Position numbers and translations under genes: made by a program | Shown here: in pieces, positions 16,735 to 25,180 of the stretch | Position numbering within the stretch: position 1 is the first letter of the stretch | Layout: each line of letters begins with the position of its first letter | NCBI GenBank assembly: GCA_014763715.1 | Contig: JACXUV010000031.1 | Span: 1-58,395, forward strand | Length of the DNA stretch: 58,395 nucleotides | Direction: 5' to 3' | DNA from: Rhodobacterales bacterium | GTDB taxonomy: Bacteria > Pseudomonadota > Alphaproteobacteria > Caulobacterales > Hyphomonadaceae | Notes under the pieces: model-generated | What the model saw: only the letters and a program-made list of their open reading frames with translations | What the model was told of the DNA's origin: nothing | The model's database searches: none

Positions 16735-17721
16735 TCAGGCCACACGCTGGGCCGAGCGGCCTTTCCCGTTCAGTTTACCGCCAACAGCCTTAAGCAAATT
16801 GCCGGCGACATGCAGGCTGGCAGGCAAGGAAATCGTGAAGGCGCGCAGGAACCCGACAGGATTTTTCGCACGAACAGCTTCAATCGCGGTCCAGGCGGCC
16901 CATTCCTGTTCACAATACCGGGTGAAGCCACCGAAGGCCTCACGTTCAGCCGGGGACAAACCGTCCCGTTGCAGGAATTTCCGTCCCATCAGGGCCAGCC
17001 TGCGGTGATCCGCAGCCCCCTGCCGATGAGATGCAGAGCCATCACGTACAACGAACAAATACCCTTCAGGATCTGTCAGGACCGCCTTCGCGCCGTCCGC
17101 CAGAATGCGGGCATAAAGCTCAAAATCCTCGCCAAAGCGCAGGTCCGGCTGATAAGGCTCCGCCCCGCATTTGACGGCCCGCCGGCGGATCAGGGGCTTC
17201 AGGAAGCCAAGCTCTGTCCGTTCCGTCTCGGCGGCATAGGACCGGTTGACGAAAAGGTCCGTCGTCAGGGGCACATCGCCTGGCGGTTTTCCAGGCCAGA
17301 GGTGCCGGCTCACCGTTTCGGGCGCGCTTGTGGAACTGATCAGCAAATTGTCCGCGACAAAATCGAAGTCACCGCTGCGGGCCTTTTCAAACAATGCCGC
17401 CACGCGTTCCGGCAACATGATGTCGTCGCTGTCGAATGGCGTGAACCAGCCCGCATCCGTCTCCCGTAAGGCGCGGTTACGCGCTGCAGCCGGACCGCCA
17501 TTCTTCTCCATCCGCAGGAAGGTCACATGCGCAAAGCGGCGCGCATAATCCGCTGCGATCTCAGGGCCGGAATCGCGTGAACCGTCATCCACCACCAGAA
17601 CTTCGAAACGGATTCCTTCCGGTGCCTTCTGCGCCACAGCGCTTTCCAGCGCGCGCGCAATGTTCGCTTCGTCATTATACAGCGGGATGATGATCGCGAC
17701 CTTCGTCTCGTCATATGTCAT
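16735..17721 (-). CDS. Family 2 glycosyltransferase
   Basis: About 328 residues from the ATG at 17721. The frame stays open to a TTG at 17787, but the ATG begins directly at the GT-A fold (MTYDETKVAIIIPLYNDEAN). Motifs: VLVVDDGSRDSGPE for nucleotide binding, GGPAAARNRALRE, and PFDSDDIMLPER holding the DxD metal site; FGEDFELYARI carries the ED pair. No membrane segments are obvious, so it is a soluble or peripheral transferase that adds a sugar to the growing lipid-linked unit. It lies directly upstream of the Wzc operon on the same strand but is separated by a 327-bp promoter region. Confidence 0.9.
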   Translation of the reverse strand: MTYDETKVAIIIPLYNDEANIARALESAVAQKAPEGIRFEVLVVDDGSRDSGPEIAADYARRFAHVTFLRMEKNGGPAAARNRALRETDAGWFTPFDSDDIMLPERVAALFEKARSGDFDFVADNLLISSTSAPETVSRHLWPGKPPGDVPLTTDLFVNRSYAAETERTELGFLKPLIRRRAVKCGAEPYQPDLRFGEDFELYARILADGAKAVLTDPEGYLFVVRDGSASHRQGAADHRRLALMGRKFLQRDGLSPAEREAFGGFTRYCEQEWAAWTAIEAVRAKNPVGFLRAFTISLPASLHVAGNLLKAVGGKLNGKGRSAQRVA

Positions 17722-17959
17722 GGGGGCAGGTTCTGCTGGCAGCTGATCGGATCGGACTACAATGTTACGCAAACGATGAATATGCAATTTCCGGGCAATT
17801 ATTTCGCAATTCGCGCGGTTCGCCCACAGAATGTTTCAAATCGGGATCGCCATGCCTGTGCGCATGGTGTGGACTGGCCCTTAAAATGCATGAAATACAA
17901 CGCAACAGCATGATCCGGGCGTTGAAACAGCATGCTCGAACCAGGGGTGATTACAGGTG

Positions 17960-19084
17960 ATGGAAACCGACGCCATCGTCATCGGAGCCGGAGCGGTTGG
18001 CCTCGCCTGCGCTGCCGCCCTGGCGCGTGCCGGACATGAAACCCTCGTCCTGGAAAGCGCCCTCGCCATTGGCACCGGGACTTCGGCACGCAATAGCGAA
18101 GTCATTCATGCCGGCCTGTATTACCCGACCGGATCCTTGCGCCATCGCCTGTGCGTCGCCGGACGCCGGAAACTGTACCAATGGAATACCGAGCGCGGTG
18201 TGCCATATCGTAAGACCGGCAAGCTGATCGTCGGAACATCAGATGCCCAGATCCCACGCATGAAGGCTCTGTTCGATCAGGGAATCCGTAATGGCGTGGA
18301 AGGTCTGCACTTCCTGACCGGCACTGAAGCGATGGCCATGGAGCCAAACCTGACTTGCACGGCGGCCGTCCTGTCGGAAGAGACCGGCATACTGGACAGC
18401 CACGCTTACATGCTCTCCCTGCAGGGGGAGTTGGAAGATCATGGAGGAGCCGTCGTTATCGGCGCCCCGGTAACGACTATAGAAATCCTCCCGGATGGCA
18501 GGTTCTGCCTGGACGTCGGAGGGACCGAACCGGTCCGTATCACCACCCGCATCCTGATCAACAGCGCTGGGCTTTACGCCGTCCGTATCGCCCGCGACAT
18601 GCAGGGCTATCAGCCTGAGCTGATCCCCTATTTCACGCTTGCAAAGGGTAATTACTTCAGCTGCCTGACAAAACCTGCCTTTAGCCGGCTCATCTACCCG
18701 GCCCCGGTGGAGGGAGGACTGGGTGTGCACATCACACTGGATCTCAGCGGAAGGATGCGTTTCGGGCCGGACGTCGAATGGCTGGGTCACGACGATCCGG
18801 ACCGCATCGACTACACGGTCGATATCAGCCGCGCAGACAGCTTCTATGATGCCGTCCGCCAATATTGGCCGGACCTGCCCGACGGCGCGATCGCCGCAGA
18901 CTATTCAGGCTGCCGCCCCAAACTGTCCGCCCCTGGCGAAGCAGCTGCAGATTTCAGGATCGACGGGCCCGAACTTCATGGCCACGCCGGTCTGGTGCAT
19001 TTGTTCGGTATCGAGTCCCCTGGACTCACCAGTTCCCTGGCAATAGCGGAGGACGTGATCGGCCGCCTGTCAGGCAAGTCCTGA
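17960..19084 (+). CDS. FAD-dependent oxidoreductase, L-2-hydroxyglutarate dehydrogenase (LhgO)-like
   Basis: About 374 residues of the DAO superfamily. The N-terminal dinucleotide fold is AIVIGAGAVGLACAAALA, followed by ARNSEVIHAGLYYPTGSLR, wording typical of LhgO/YgaF and of related proteins of unknown substrate. The C-terminal part has HLFGIESPGLTSSLAIAE, which closes the FAD site. LhgO oxidises L-2-hydroxyglutarate to 2-oxoglutarate and passes electrons to the respiratory chain. The activity of this copy is not proven. A GTG at 17957 directly precedes the ATG chosen. It lies within a run of glycosyltransferase genes with a PilZ gene 61 bp downstream, which does not suggest a direct role in polymer synthesis. 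Confidence 0.87.
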   Translation: METDAIVIGAGAVGLACAAALARAGHETLVLESALAIGTGTSARNSEVIHAGLYYPTGSLRHRLCVAGRRKLYQWNTERGVPYRKTGKLIVGTSDAQIPRMKALFDQGIRNGVEGLHFLTGTEAMAMEPNLTCTAAVLSEETGILDSHAYMLSLQGELEDHGGAVVIGAPVTTIEILPDGRFCLDVGGTEPVRITTRILINSAGLYAVRIARDMQGYQPELIPYFTLAKGNYFSCLTKPAFSRLIYPAPVEGGLGVHITLDLSGRMRFGPDVEWLGHDDPDRIDYTVDISRADSFYDAVRQYWPDLPDGAIAADYSGCRPKLSAPGEAAADFRIDGPELHGHAGLVHLFGIESPGLTSSLAIAEDVIGRLSGKS

Positions 19085-19145
19085 GTTTTTCCGAACCATT
19101 CGGCCACCTTGTGCATAGGGTCACTGTCAGACCTGAGCATTTACC

Positions 19146-19427
19146 ATGACCATGCACCCATCCCGGCGAACCTATCGAAGGCATCTTACAGTGCGCACAA
19201 CGCGCCTGAAACCTCATGGGCAATCGACCTGGATCCGGACCTCCATGGTCGACTGGTCAGCTGCCGGGGCAAGCCTTTCCGGCCCGGTCGACAAGGTGCC
19301 GCTGGGCCCGGCGACCCTCTCTGTTTCACCCGTGGACGGCACGGCCGACATCCAGCTGTCTTGTGAGGTGATCTGGCGCCAGGAAGGCAAGATCGGGCTC
19401 AGATTGATCGGCCCCGTCCCGCATTGA
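19146..19427 (+). CDS. PilZ-domain protein, likely c-di-GMP receptor
   Basis: A 93-residue protein made of one PilZ-like domain. The c-di-GMP-binding residues are present: RRTYRR near residues 7-12 supplies RxxxR, and DWSAAG near 36-41 matches (D/N)xSxxG exactly. The C-terminal beta strand CEVIWRQEGKIGLRLIG also fits the family. PilZ proteins bind cyclic di-GMP and change the activity of a partner, often a polysaccharide synthesis or motility protein. It sits 64 bp before a glycosyltransferase in the exopolysaccharide region, so control of polymer production by c-di-GMP is plausible. A second ATG at 19152 is possible. Confidence 0.75.
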   Translation: MTMHPSRRTYRRHLTVRTTRLKPHGQSTWIRTSMVDWSAAGASLSGPVDKVPLGPATLSVSPVDGTADIQLSCEVIWRQEGKIGLRLIGPVPH

Positions 19428-19491
19428 TTGCCGCCCTGCCGGGGTGGCGGTGAACTTGCATTGGCGCAGGGGCAGAACAGCCCTAACACCG

Positions 19492-20736
19492 ATGCCCATG
19501 ACCAATACTTCCAAGACGATCACCCTTCTGGTGCAGCGCCAGCTGGACGCAATCACCACCGGCAATGGCGCCTTTCTGGAAACCTTCCTGCGGACTGCGA
19601 AGGCCGCCGGTTTCCGGGTGCGCGTTGTATTCGCGCCATGGCATGCCTTTGGGAACCGCCCCTTTGCTTCTGTCCATCCGCGCCTGCTCGCCCTGATCGA
19701 CGAGATCGTCTGGGATGGAACGGTTCAGGCTGGCGGCCGCTACTGGAGCATATCACCGCGCATCTGGATGCGTTTCGGCGTACGTCTTGTGCACGAAGCG
19801 ATGCACCGGTTGGGCCTGAAAGTGCAATGGCGCAACTATTTCGGACGTCCGATGTCCTCCGCGGAGAACCTGCGCATGGCACGGGCAGCAGACCGCAGCC
19901 CCAGCGAACTGACCATTGCGGAATACAGCTCCGTTGGCCCCGTGCTCGATCAGCTGCGGCAACCGACACGCAAAGGCGTGTTCGTGCACGATGTCCTCTG
20001 GATGCGGGCCAAACGCTATCGTGAGAAAGGCTTGGCGTTCGACTTCTACGAAACCAGCGAGGCCGAAGAGTGTGACTGGGTGAAGAGTGCGGATTTCTTT
20101 GTCCATGCCTCTGCCAACGAGATGGAATTCTTCCCGCCGGGCTTTCCGAAAGACCACATGGTGTGGCTGCGCCCTGTGCCGCCAGAGTTCGGCGCACTGC
20201 CATCAGATGGTAAAGCTGAAGTCGTCTTCCTCGGCACCACCCATGCCGGCAATGTGGATGCGCTGAACCACTTCCTGACAGACATCTGGCCCCTCATTCT
20301 GAAGCGCCAGCCTGACGCGGAACTGAAAGTTGCCGGCAGTGTGGGTGACGCAATTGACCCGGCACTCAAGAAATCCCCGAACATGACGCTACTCGGCCGT
20401 GTCGAAAAACTGGAAGATATCGGAGGCAGCCACGCTATCGGGATCGCTCCGACGCGCCTCGCAACCGGAGTCAGCATCAAGGTCGCAGAATACCTCATGC
20501 TCGGCATGCCGGTCGTTGCCTACCCGCTGGCCATGGAAGGTTTCGGCGGCCGGCTCGACGGCATGGTGGACGTCGCAGACACCCCGGAAGCCTTTGCAGA
20601 CACTGTACTTCATCTGCTGGCGGATGATGCTGAACGCAAGCGCCTGTCAGACGGCGCCCCCGCCCGCACGCGCGAGATCCTTTCCAATCAGGAGGTCGCG
20701 GACTTCCTGAACGCTGAAGCTGCGCTCAAACCCTGA
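19492..20736 (+). CDS. Glycosyltransferase (GT4-like, GT-B fold)
   Basis: About 414 residues from the ATG at 19492; a GTG at 19444 and an ATG at 19498 are alternatives, with no clear ribosome site. The C-terminal donor domain is recognisable: EVVFLGTTHAGNVDALNHFL, ADAELKVAGS-like wording around 280-290, MTLLGRVEKLEDI, GIAPTRLATGVSIKVAEYLM and MPVVAYPLAMEGF, as in Glycos_transf_1_4 proteins. The N-terminal half is divergent, with FETFLRTAKAAGFRVRVVF-type acceptor-domain features. It would add a sugar to the exopolysaccharide unit, but donor and acceptor are unknown. It is the last right-going gene of the exopolysaccharide region. Confidence 0.83.
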   Translation: MPMTNTSKTITLLVQRQLDAITTGNGAFLETFLRTAKAAGFRVRVVFAPWHAFGNRPFASVHPRLLALIDEIVWDGTVQAGGRYWSISPRIWMRFGVRLVHEAMHRLGLKVQWRNYFGRPMSSAENLRMARAADRSPSELTIAEYSSVGPVLDQLRQPTRKGVFVHDVLWMRAKRYREKGLAFDFYETSEAEECDWVKSADFFVHASANEMEFFPPGFPKDHMVWLRPVPPEFGALPSDGKAEVVFLGTTHAGNVDALNHFLTDIWPLILKRQPDAELKVAGSVGDAIDPALKKSPNMTLLGRVEKLEDIGGSHAIGIAPTRLATGVSIKVAEYLMLGMPVVAYPLAMEGFGGRLDGMVDVADTPEAFADTVLHLLADDAERKRLSDGAPARTREILSNQEVADFLNAEAALKP

Positions 20737-20740
20737 TCCC

Positions 20741-20776
20741 AAAAGAAAACGGGGGACCGCCGAAACGATCCCCCGT
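20741..20776 (-). terminator. Terminator for the leftward acyl-CoA dehydrogenase operon
   Basis: An 8-bp stem (ACGGGGGA, 20749-20756, with TCCCCCGT, 20769-20776) is followed on the minus strand by TTTCTTTT. It lies 27 bp beyond the stop codon at 20803. On the plus strand the same stem has no T-run, so it mainly serves the leftward genes. Confidence 0.75.
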
Positions 20777-20802
20777 CCTCATGATGTCTTTTGGTTCGTG
20801 GC

Positions 20803-21957
20803 TTATTCAGCCGCGACCGGAACCTCAGTTGCAGAGAGGTCCGTGTAGCGCTTCAGGTGGTGATCGACGTTGCCGAATTCGGAATCGATCATGGTCAGGC
20901 GCTTGAAGTAGTGACCGACAGCCAGTTCGTCCGTCATGCCCATACCGCCATGGATCTGGATCGCCTGCTGGCCCACGAAGCGGCCGCCCTGGCCGATGCG
21001 AACCTTGGCAGCAGACGCTGCCTTCTTGCGGGTCACTTCATCCTCGCCGAGCTTCAGCGTGGCCATGTAGGTCATGGAAACCGACTGTTCCTGTTCCATG
21101 AACATATCGACCATGCGGTGCTGCAGCACCTGGAACTTGCCGATCGGCGTACCGAACTGCTTGCGCTGACGCGAATACTCGACCGTCATTTCCTGGGCGA
21201 CTTTCATCGCACCGCAGGCCTCGGCACAGATGGCCGCAATGGCTTCATCCGAGACGAGTTCGATCAGCGGAAGGCCGTTGTCGACTTCGCCGATGACAGC
21301 TTCTGCGCCGACAGCAACGTTTTCGAAGTAGACTTCGGAAGCACGGCGGCCATCGACCGTCGGGTAATCGCGGGTCGAAACACCCGGTGCCGATTTGTCG
21401 ACCACGAAGACCGTCACGCCATTGGCATCACGACGACCGCCAGACGTACGGGCGGTAACGATCAGGTGGGTTGCCCACGGCGCACCGATGACCACGGCTT
21501 TGTGGCCGTTGAGCACGAAACCTTCGCCATCTTTCTTGGCGGTGGTTTCGAGATCAGCCAGGTTGTAGCGGCCGCGCGGTTCTGCATAGGCAAATGCGAA
21601 GACCAGCTCACCGGACATGATGCCGGACAGGTACTCTTCCTTCTGCGCATCTGTACCGCGCTTCAGGAAGCCACCACCGCACACGACGCTCGGCACGTAC
21701 GGCTCGACCACGAGGCCTTTGCCGAACTCTTCCATGACGACCATGGCGTCGATCGGACCGCCGCCCAGGCCGCCGTCCTCTTCGCTGAACGGTGCCATCA
21801 TCAGGCCCAGTTCGGCGAACTGCATCCACATGTCCTTGCGCCAGCCATCAGCCGAAGCCACCACCTTGCGGCGGGTTTCGAAGTCGTACTGGTCGCGGAT
21901 CATCTTCGCGAGGCTGTCGCGAAGCATTCCCTGTTCTTCAGTGAAATTGAAATCCAT
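20803..21957 (-). CDS. Acyl-CoA dehydrogenase, pimeloyl-CoA dehydrogenase small-subunit type
   Basis: 384 residues. Begins MDFNFTEEQGMLRDSLAKMI and has the reduced middle-domain motif AFAYAEPRGRYNLADLET where large subunits have YSEPGSGSD. The C-terminal domain contains YSRQRKQFGTPIGKFQVLQH and QQAIQIHGGMGMTDELAVGH. This is the wording of PimD-type small subunits, which pair with the large subunit encoded just upstream (28-bp gap) to form a heterotetrameric dehydrogenase. The small subunit often lacks the catalytic base; I see no clear replacement here. The substrate could be a medium dicarboxylyl-CoA, a branched acyl-CoA or a sterol side chain, and cannot be settled from sequence. Confidence 0.9.
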   Translation of the reverse strand: MDFNFTEEQGMLRDSLAKMIRDQYDFETRRKVVASADGWRKDMWMQFAELGLMMAPFSEEDGGLGGGPIDAMVVMEEFGKGLVVEPYVPSVVCGGGFLKRGTDAQKEEYLSGIMSGELVFAFAYAEPRGRYNLADLETTAKKDGEGFVLNGHKAVVIGAPWATHLIVTARTSGGRRDANGVTVFVVDKSAPGVSTRDYPTVDGRRASEVYFENVAVGAEAVIGEVDNGLPLIELVSDEAIAAICAEACGAMKVAQEMTVEYSRQRKQFGTPIGKFQVLQHRMVDMFMEQEQSVSMTYMATLKLGEDEVTRKKAASAAKVRIGQGGRFVGQQAIQIHGGMGMTDELAVGHYFKRLTMIDSEFGNVDHHLKRYTDLSATEVPVAAE

Positions 21958-21985
21958 TTGAGTCGTTTCCTCTCTGGCCTCGGGC

Positions 21986-23176
21986 TTAAAGGCCCAGGAT
22001 CATTTTCGTGATGATGTTACGCTGAATCTCGTTCGAGCCACCGTAGATCGACGTCTTCCGCATGTTGAAATACGTCTCGGCCGCATAGTCCGCATAGTCC
22101 GGCCCGACACCTGCGCCGTTGCCGGCGGCATCCATGCCATATGCATACGGAGCACCGTAATTGTTCACGGCTTCCAGCGTCAGCTCTGTCAGGCGCTGCT
22201 GCACCTCGGTGCCCTTCACCTTGAGGATCGAGCTTTCCGGGCCCGGCCCCTTGCCGGCCGCCTCGGAGGCGAGCGTACGAAGTTCAGTGAACTCCAGAGC
22301 CGTCAGGTCGATTTCCAGCTGGCTGATCTTGCGCGCGAAATCCGGCGTTTCGATCAGCGGCACACCATCGACCATCTCTTTGGAAGCGATGCTGCGCAGG
22401 CGCTCAATGCCACGCTTGGAGCGTGCCACGCCGGCGATGCCGGAACGTTCGTGCGCAAGCAGGAACTTGGCGTAGGTCCAGCCCTTGTTCTCTTCACCGA
22501 TCAGGTTCTCAACCGGCACCCGCACATCGGTCAGCCAGGTTTCGTTCACTTCATGGCCGCCATCGATCAGTTTGATCGGACGCACTTCGATGCCCGGCGT
22601 CTTCATGTCGACCAGGATGAAGCTGATGCCTTCCTGGTTTTTCGCGGTCGGGTCGGTCCGGCAGAGGAAGAAGCCCCAGTCGGCGTACTGGGCGAGCGTC
22701 GTCCAGGTCTTCTGGCCATTGATCACATAATGATCGCCGTCACGCACAGCCGTCGTCTTCACGCTGGCAAGGTCGGAACCTGCGCCCGGCTCGGAATAGC
22801 CCTGGCACCACCAGACTTCGCCGGAGCGGATGCCCGGAAGGTGTTTTGCCTTCTGCTCTTCATTACCGAACGTGTAGATAACCGGCCCCACCATCGAGAC
22901 AGCGAACGGCAGCGGCATGACAGTGTCCATGCGCGCATTCTCTTCCGACCAGATGTAGCGCTGGGTAGAGGTCCAGCCCGTTCCGCCGTACTTCTCCGGC
23001 CAAGCTGGCACAGACCAGCCCTTTTTGCCGAGGATCTTGTGCCATGCGAGGAATTGCTCGCGCGTCAGATCCTCACGAACGGTCTCACCAACCAGTTCCT
23101 TGGGATAGTTTTCTTCGATGAAGGCTCGAACTTCCTTTCGGAATTCGATCTCTTCAGGCGTAAAATCCAGATTCAT
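21986..23176 (-). CDS. Acyl-CoA dehydrogenase, pimeloyl-CoA dehydrogenase large-subunit type
   Basis: 396 residues, full-length. Key blocks: WWCQGYSEPGAGSDLASVKT and QKTWTTLAQYADWGFFLCRT in the beta domain, GEENKGWTYAKFLLAHERSG in helix G, and IYGGSNEIQRNIITKMILGL at the end. The usual MCAD catalytic Glu position reads Gly (YGG), while the Glu of AHERSG occupies the alternative helix-G position used by actinobacterial alpha subunits; the assignment is inference. It is the promoter-proximal gene, followed 28 bp later by the small subunit. It closely resembles the protein at 4078-5301, which stands alone without a small subunit. An operator-like palindrome lies 83 bp upstream. Confidence 0.92.
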   Translation of the reverse strand: MNLDFTPEEIEFRKEVRAFIEENYPKELVGETVREDLTREQFLAWHKILGKKGWSVPAWPEKYGGTGWTSTQRYIWSEENARMDTVMPLPFAVSMVGPVIYTFGNEEQKAKHLPGIRSGEVWWCQGYSEPGAGSDLASVKTTAVRDGDHYVINGQKTWTTLAQYADWGFFLCRTDPTAKNQEGISFILVDMKTPGIEVRPIKLIDGGHEVNETWLTDVRVPVENLIGEENKGWTYAKFLLAHERSGIAGVARSKRGIERLRSIASKEMVDGVPLIETPDFARKISQLEIDLTALEFTELRTLASEAAGKGPGPESSILKVKGTEVQQRLTELTLEAVNNYGAPYAYGMDAAGNGAGVGPDYADYAAETYFNMRKTSIYGGSNEIQRNIITKMILGL

Positions 23177-23258
23177 GCCGGGCTCTCCTCCAAAACGGTC
23201 TGGTCCTGTTACTCAGGCACAGGCCCTCTATGTCAGCCATTTGTATTGGCTGGCAAGG

Positions 23259-23272
23259 TGACGCGAACGTCA
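23259..23272. promoter_or_regulatory. Operator-like palindrome upstream of the acyl-CoA dehydrogenase operon
   Basis: TGACG-CGAA-CGTCA is a perfect 5+4+5 inverted repeat. Its right arm overlaps TTGACG on the minus strand, which could be the -35 element for the operon starting at 23176. The layout suits a repressor of fatty-acid or acyl-CoA metabolism (TetR or GntR type), but no regulator gene is nearby. No clear -10 was found. Confidence 0.4.
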
Positions 23273-23301
23273 ACGTAAACTAAGTCGCATATGACCTCGC
23301 G

Positions 23302-24303
23302 TCAGGTCGAGGCCGGTTCCGCGATGAATGGCGCGCAGGCCGTCTTCAGCAGGCCGATCGCGGTCGCAGACCCCAGTCCGCCGCCCGTCTGGAACTCCAT
23401 CTGCAAGAGCGGTTTGAGCCCCAGACGCTCCAGCGCGGCCTCATGTGCTGGCCTCCGGGTGATGTGCGACGCGAGGCAATGGCTGATCGCTTTCGGATCG
23501 ATCGCATGCACCACACCCGCCGCAATGGTCGTGGCGAACCCGTCCAGCACGACGGGAATACCCTGGTGACGCGCCGCGATGATCGCGCCGACACAGGCCG
23601 CAAGCTCTCGCCCGCCCAGGCACCGAAGCGCCTCCAGCGGATCCGACAGGTGACCGCGATGGAGAGTCAGCGCCCGGCTGACGAGCTCCACGCGTTTGCG
23701 GGCCAGCGTGGCCGAGGTCTGGCTGCTGGGACGCACCCAGTAATCCGGCGATCCGCCATAAAGAGCGCATGCAACGGCAGCCGCCGCCGTCCCCACACCG
23801 GCACCGGCCACAGCGAGGGCCAGCAGGTCCGGATGGTCTTCCGTCGCCTCAAACCCGTAAGCGATTGTGGCCGCGCACTCCTTTTCGGACATGGCCGCTG
23901 TTTCCGCGATGCTGGGGGTCGGATGGTCCAACGCCAGTTCGAAGACCCGGATGGAAGCTTCTGCCTGTGTGGCAATTGCGGATAGCGGCGCGCGTCCCTC
24001 CCGCAAAGCATCGACATGTGCCCGCGTGTCCTGATTGGACGACATCGAGACACCTTCTTCCACGATCCCGTGCGAACCGGCGAATATCGCCAGAACAGGC
24101 TTTTCAATCCGCGGCGGATAGCGATGCTGCCAGTTGGCCAGCCATTCAGCGGCTTCGCCCAGACGGCCGAAATCCCCTTCCCGGCCCATGCCCAGAAGCG
24201 CTTCGCGCACCTGCTTGCCGGGTTCGGTTGCCGGTGGCGGCGCACTCAAAACGAGTGCACGCACATCCGCCAGAGGCGAGTCTTCGCGAACGAGGTCGGG
24301 CAC
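23302..24303 (-). CDS. Divergent CobT-like (nicotinate-nucleotide:dimethylbenzimidazole phosphoribosyltransferase) homologue
   Basis: 333 residues, GTG start at 24303 with AGGAG nine bases upstream. The overall family pattern is clear: FAGSHGIVEEGVS, DPLEALRCLGG, IIAARHQGIPVVLDGFATT, then LLQMEFQTGGGLGSATA near the C-terminus. CobT attaches the lower-ligand base of cobalamin to ribose-phosphate. However, several active-site motifs are not as expected. The LGEGTGA block holding the catalytic Glu reads TGGGLGS, GEMGIGNT reads AVAGAGVGT, and GAGTG is not recognisable. It may be a paralogue with changed activity. The gene is divergent from the DUF1289 gene and about 2.3 kb from the B12-dependent methionine synthase operon. 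Confidence 0.8.
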   Translation of the reverse strand: MPDLVREDSPLADVRALVLSAPPPATEPGKQVREALLGMGREGDFGRLGEAAEWLANWQHRYPPRIEKPVLAIFAGSHGIVEEGVSMSSNQDTRAHVDALREGRAPLSAIATQAEASIRVFELALDHPTPSIAETAAMSEKECAATIAYGFEATEDHPDLLALAVAGAGVGTAAAAVACALYGGSPDYWVRPSSQTSATLARKRVELVSRALTLHRGHLSDPLEALRCLGGRELAACVGAIIAARHQGIPVVLDGFATTIAAGVVHAIDPKAISHCLASHITRRPAHEAALERLGLKPLLQMEFQTGGGLGSATAIGLLKTACAPFIAEPAST

Positions 24304-24441
24304 TTAGGTATTCTCCTGCTTTCCGCCGGTACGATTCCAACGTCATGATAGCAGGTTACAGGGTAGCCGCACGACAAGGATTTGTTACCTTGCGCGTTCT
24401 ACACTCCGTCCCGCAACCCGCTTTGAACACAGGGTATATTG

Positions 24442-24636
24442 ATGTCAAACCAAACGATAAAGACCCCCTGCATCAAGGTTTGTGCAGTTGACGCAAAGAC
24501 GGGCTGGTGCCTAGGCTGCGGCCGCACCTTGAAGGAAATTGGCCAATGGGTCGCCATGGGGGAAGCTGGCCGCGACAGCATTATTGCTGAACTGCCCGAC
24601 CGCATCGCTAATCTGGAGGCTCTGGGAAAGCGCTGA
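24442..24636 (+). CDS. DUF1289 domain protein (small Cys-rich)
   Basis: 64 residues from the ATG at 24442. The pattern [19 protein letters not shown] supplies the four spaced cysteines of DUF1289, a small domain common in proteobacteria and probably a metal or Fe-S binder. The motif RTLKEIGQW, also typical of the domain, follows. The function is unknown. The next gene, a retropepsin-like protease, begins 4 bp after the stop, so the two are co-transcribed. Confidence 0.88.
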   Translation: MSNQTIKTPCIKVCAVDAKTGWCLGCGRTLKEIGQWVAMGEAGRDSIIAELPDRIANLEALGKR

Positions 24637-24640
24637 CGCC

Positions 24641-25180
24641 ATGTACGCCAGACACATCCTCCCCATGCTTGCGGCGGCACTCCTGATTGCCGCAACCGTC
24701 GTCTTTTTCGTGGTTCCCAAGACCGAGGCTCTGGACTCCCCCCCTCCGGCAGCAGCCGCGCTGACGGATGCAGGGGCTTCTGCATCCAGTTCTGTGCCAC
24801 GCGCCAATTTCGACAAGGCGGCAATCATCAGCCGTGAGGCTGACGGCCACTACTGGACCCGCGCAGATGTGCAGGGAACGGATATACGTTTCATGGTCGA
24901 CACCGGCGCCAGCATTGTCGCGCTGACCCTTCTCGATGCCCAGCGTATTGGCCTGAAACCGTCAGACCTCGAATTCGACAATGAGGTCCGAACGGCAGGC
25001 GGCGCCACAACTGGCGCGTATGTGGTTCTCGACCGCATTCGAATTGGCCGTGTGGAAATGCACGATGTCAGCGCCATGGTGCTGAAGGAAGGCCTGGACC
25101 AGTCCCTGCTCGGCATGAGCTTTCTGGGCGAACTCTATTCCTATGAGTTCAAGGGCGACACGCTGATCATACGCCAGTGA
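24641..25180 (+). CDS. Membrane-anchored retropepsin-like aspartic protease (TIGR02281-type)
   Basis: 179 residues. An N-terminal hydrophobic anchor (HILPMLAAALLIAATVVFFV, about 5-24) and a proline/alanine/serine linker precede a single retropepsin lobe. The catalytic motif is FMVDTGASIVALT; flap and C-terminal strands appear as VRTAGGATTGAYVVLD and LLGMSFLGELYSYEF. Such proteins act as dimers in the periplasm; substrates are largely unknown. The reading frame extends upstream to 24539, but the ATG at 24641 starts the anchor and lies 4 bp after the DUF1289 stop. The 3' end overlaps the convergent pyruvate kinase gene by 14 bp. Confidence 0.88.
   Translation: MYARHILPMLAAALLIAATVVFFVVPKTEALDSPPPAAAALTDAGASASSSVPRANFDKAAIISREADGHYWTRADVQGTDIRFMVDTGASIVALTLLDAQRIGLKPSDLEFDNEVRTAGGATTGAYVVLDRIRIGRVEMHDVSAMVLKEGLDQSLLGMSFLGELYSYEFKGDTLIIRQ

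Noticed and set aside
20791-22011. A 406-residue rightward frame opposite the small-subunit dehydrogenase
   Set aside because: Antisense shadow; the opposite strand has a full-length family protein.
24304-24441. Cobalamin riboswitch upstream of the CobT-like gene
   Set aside because: The gap is short and contains no B12-box-like sequence; a riboswitch of that class needs about 200 bases.
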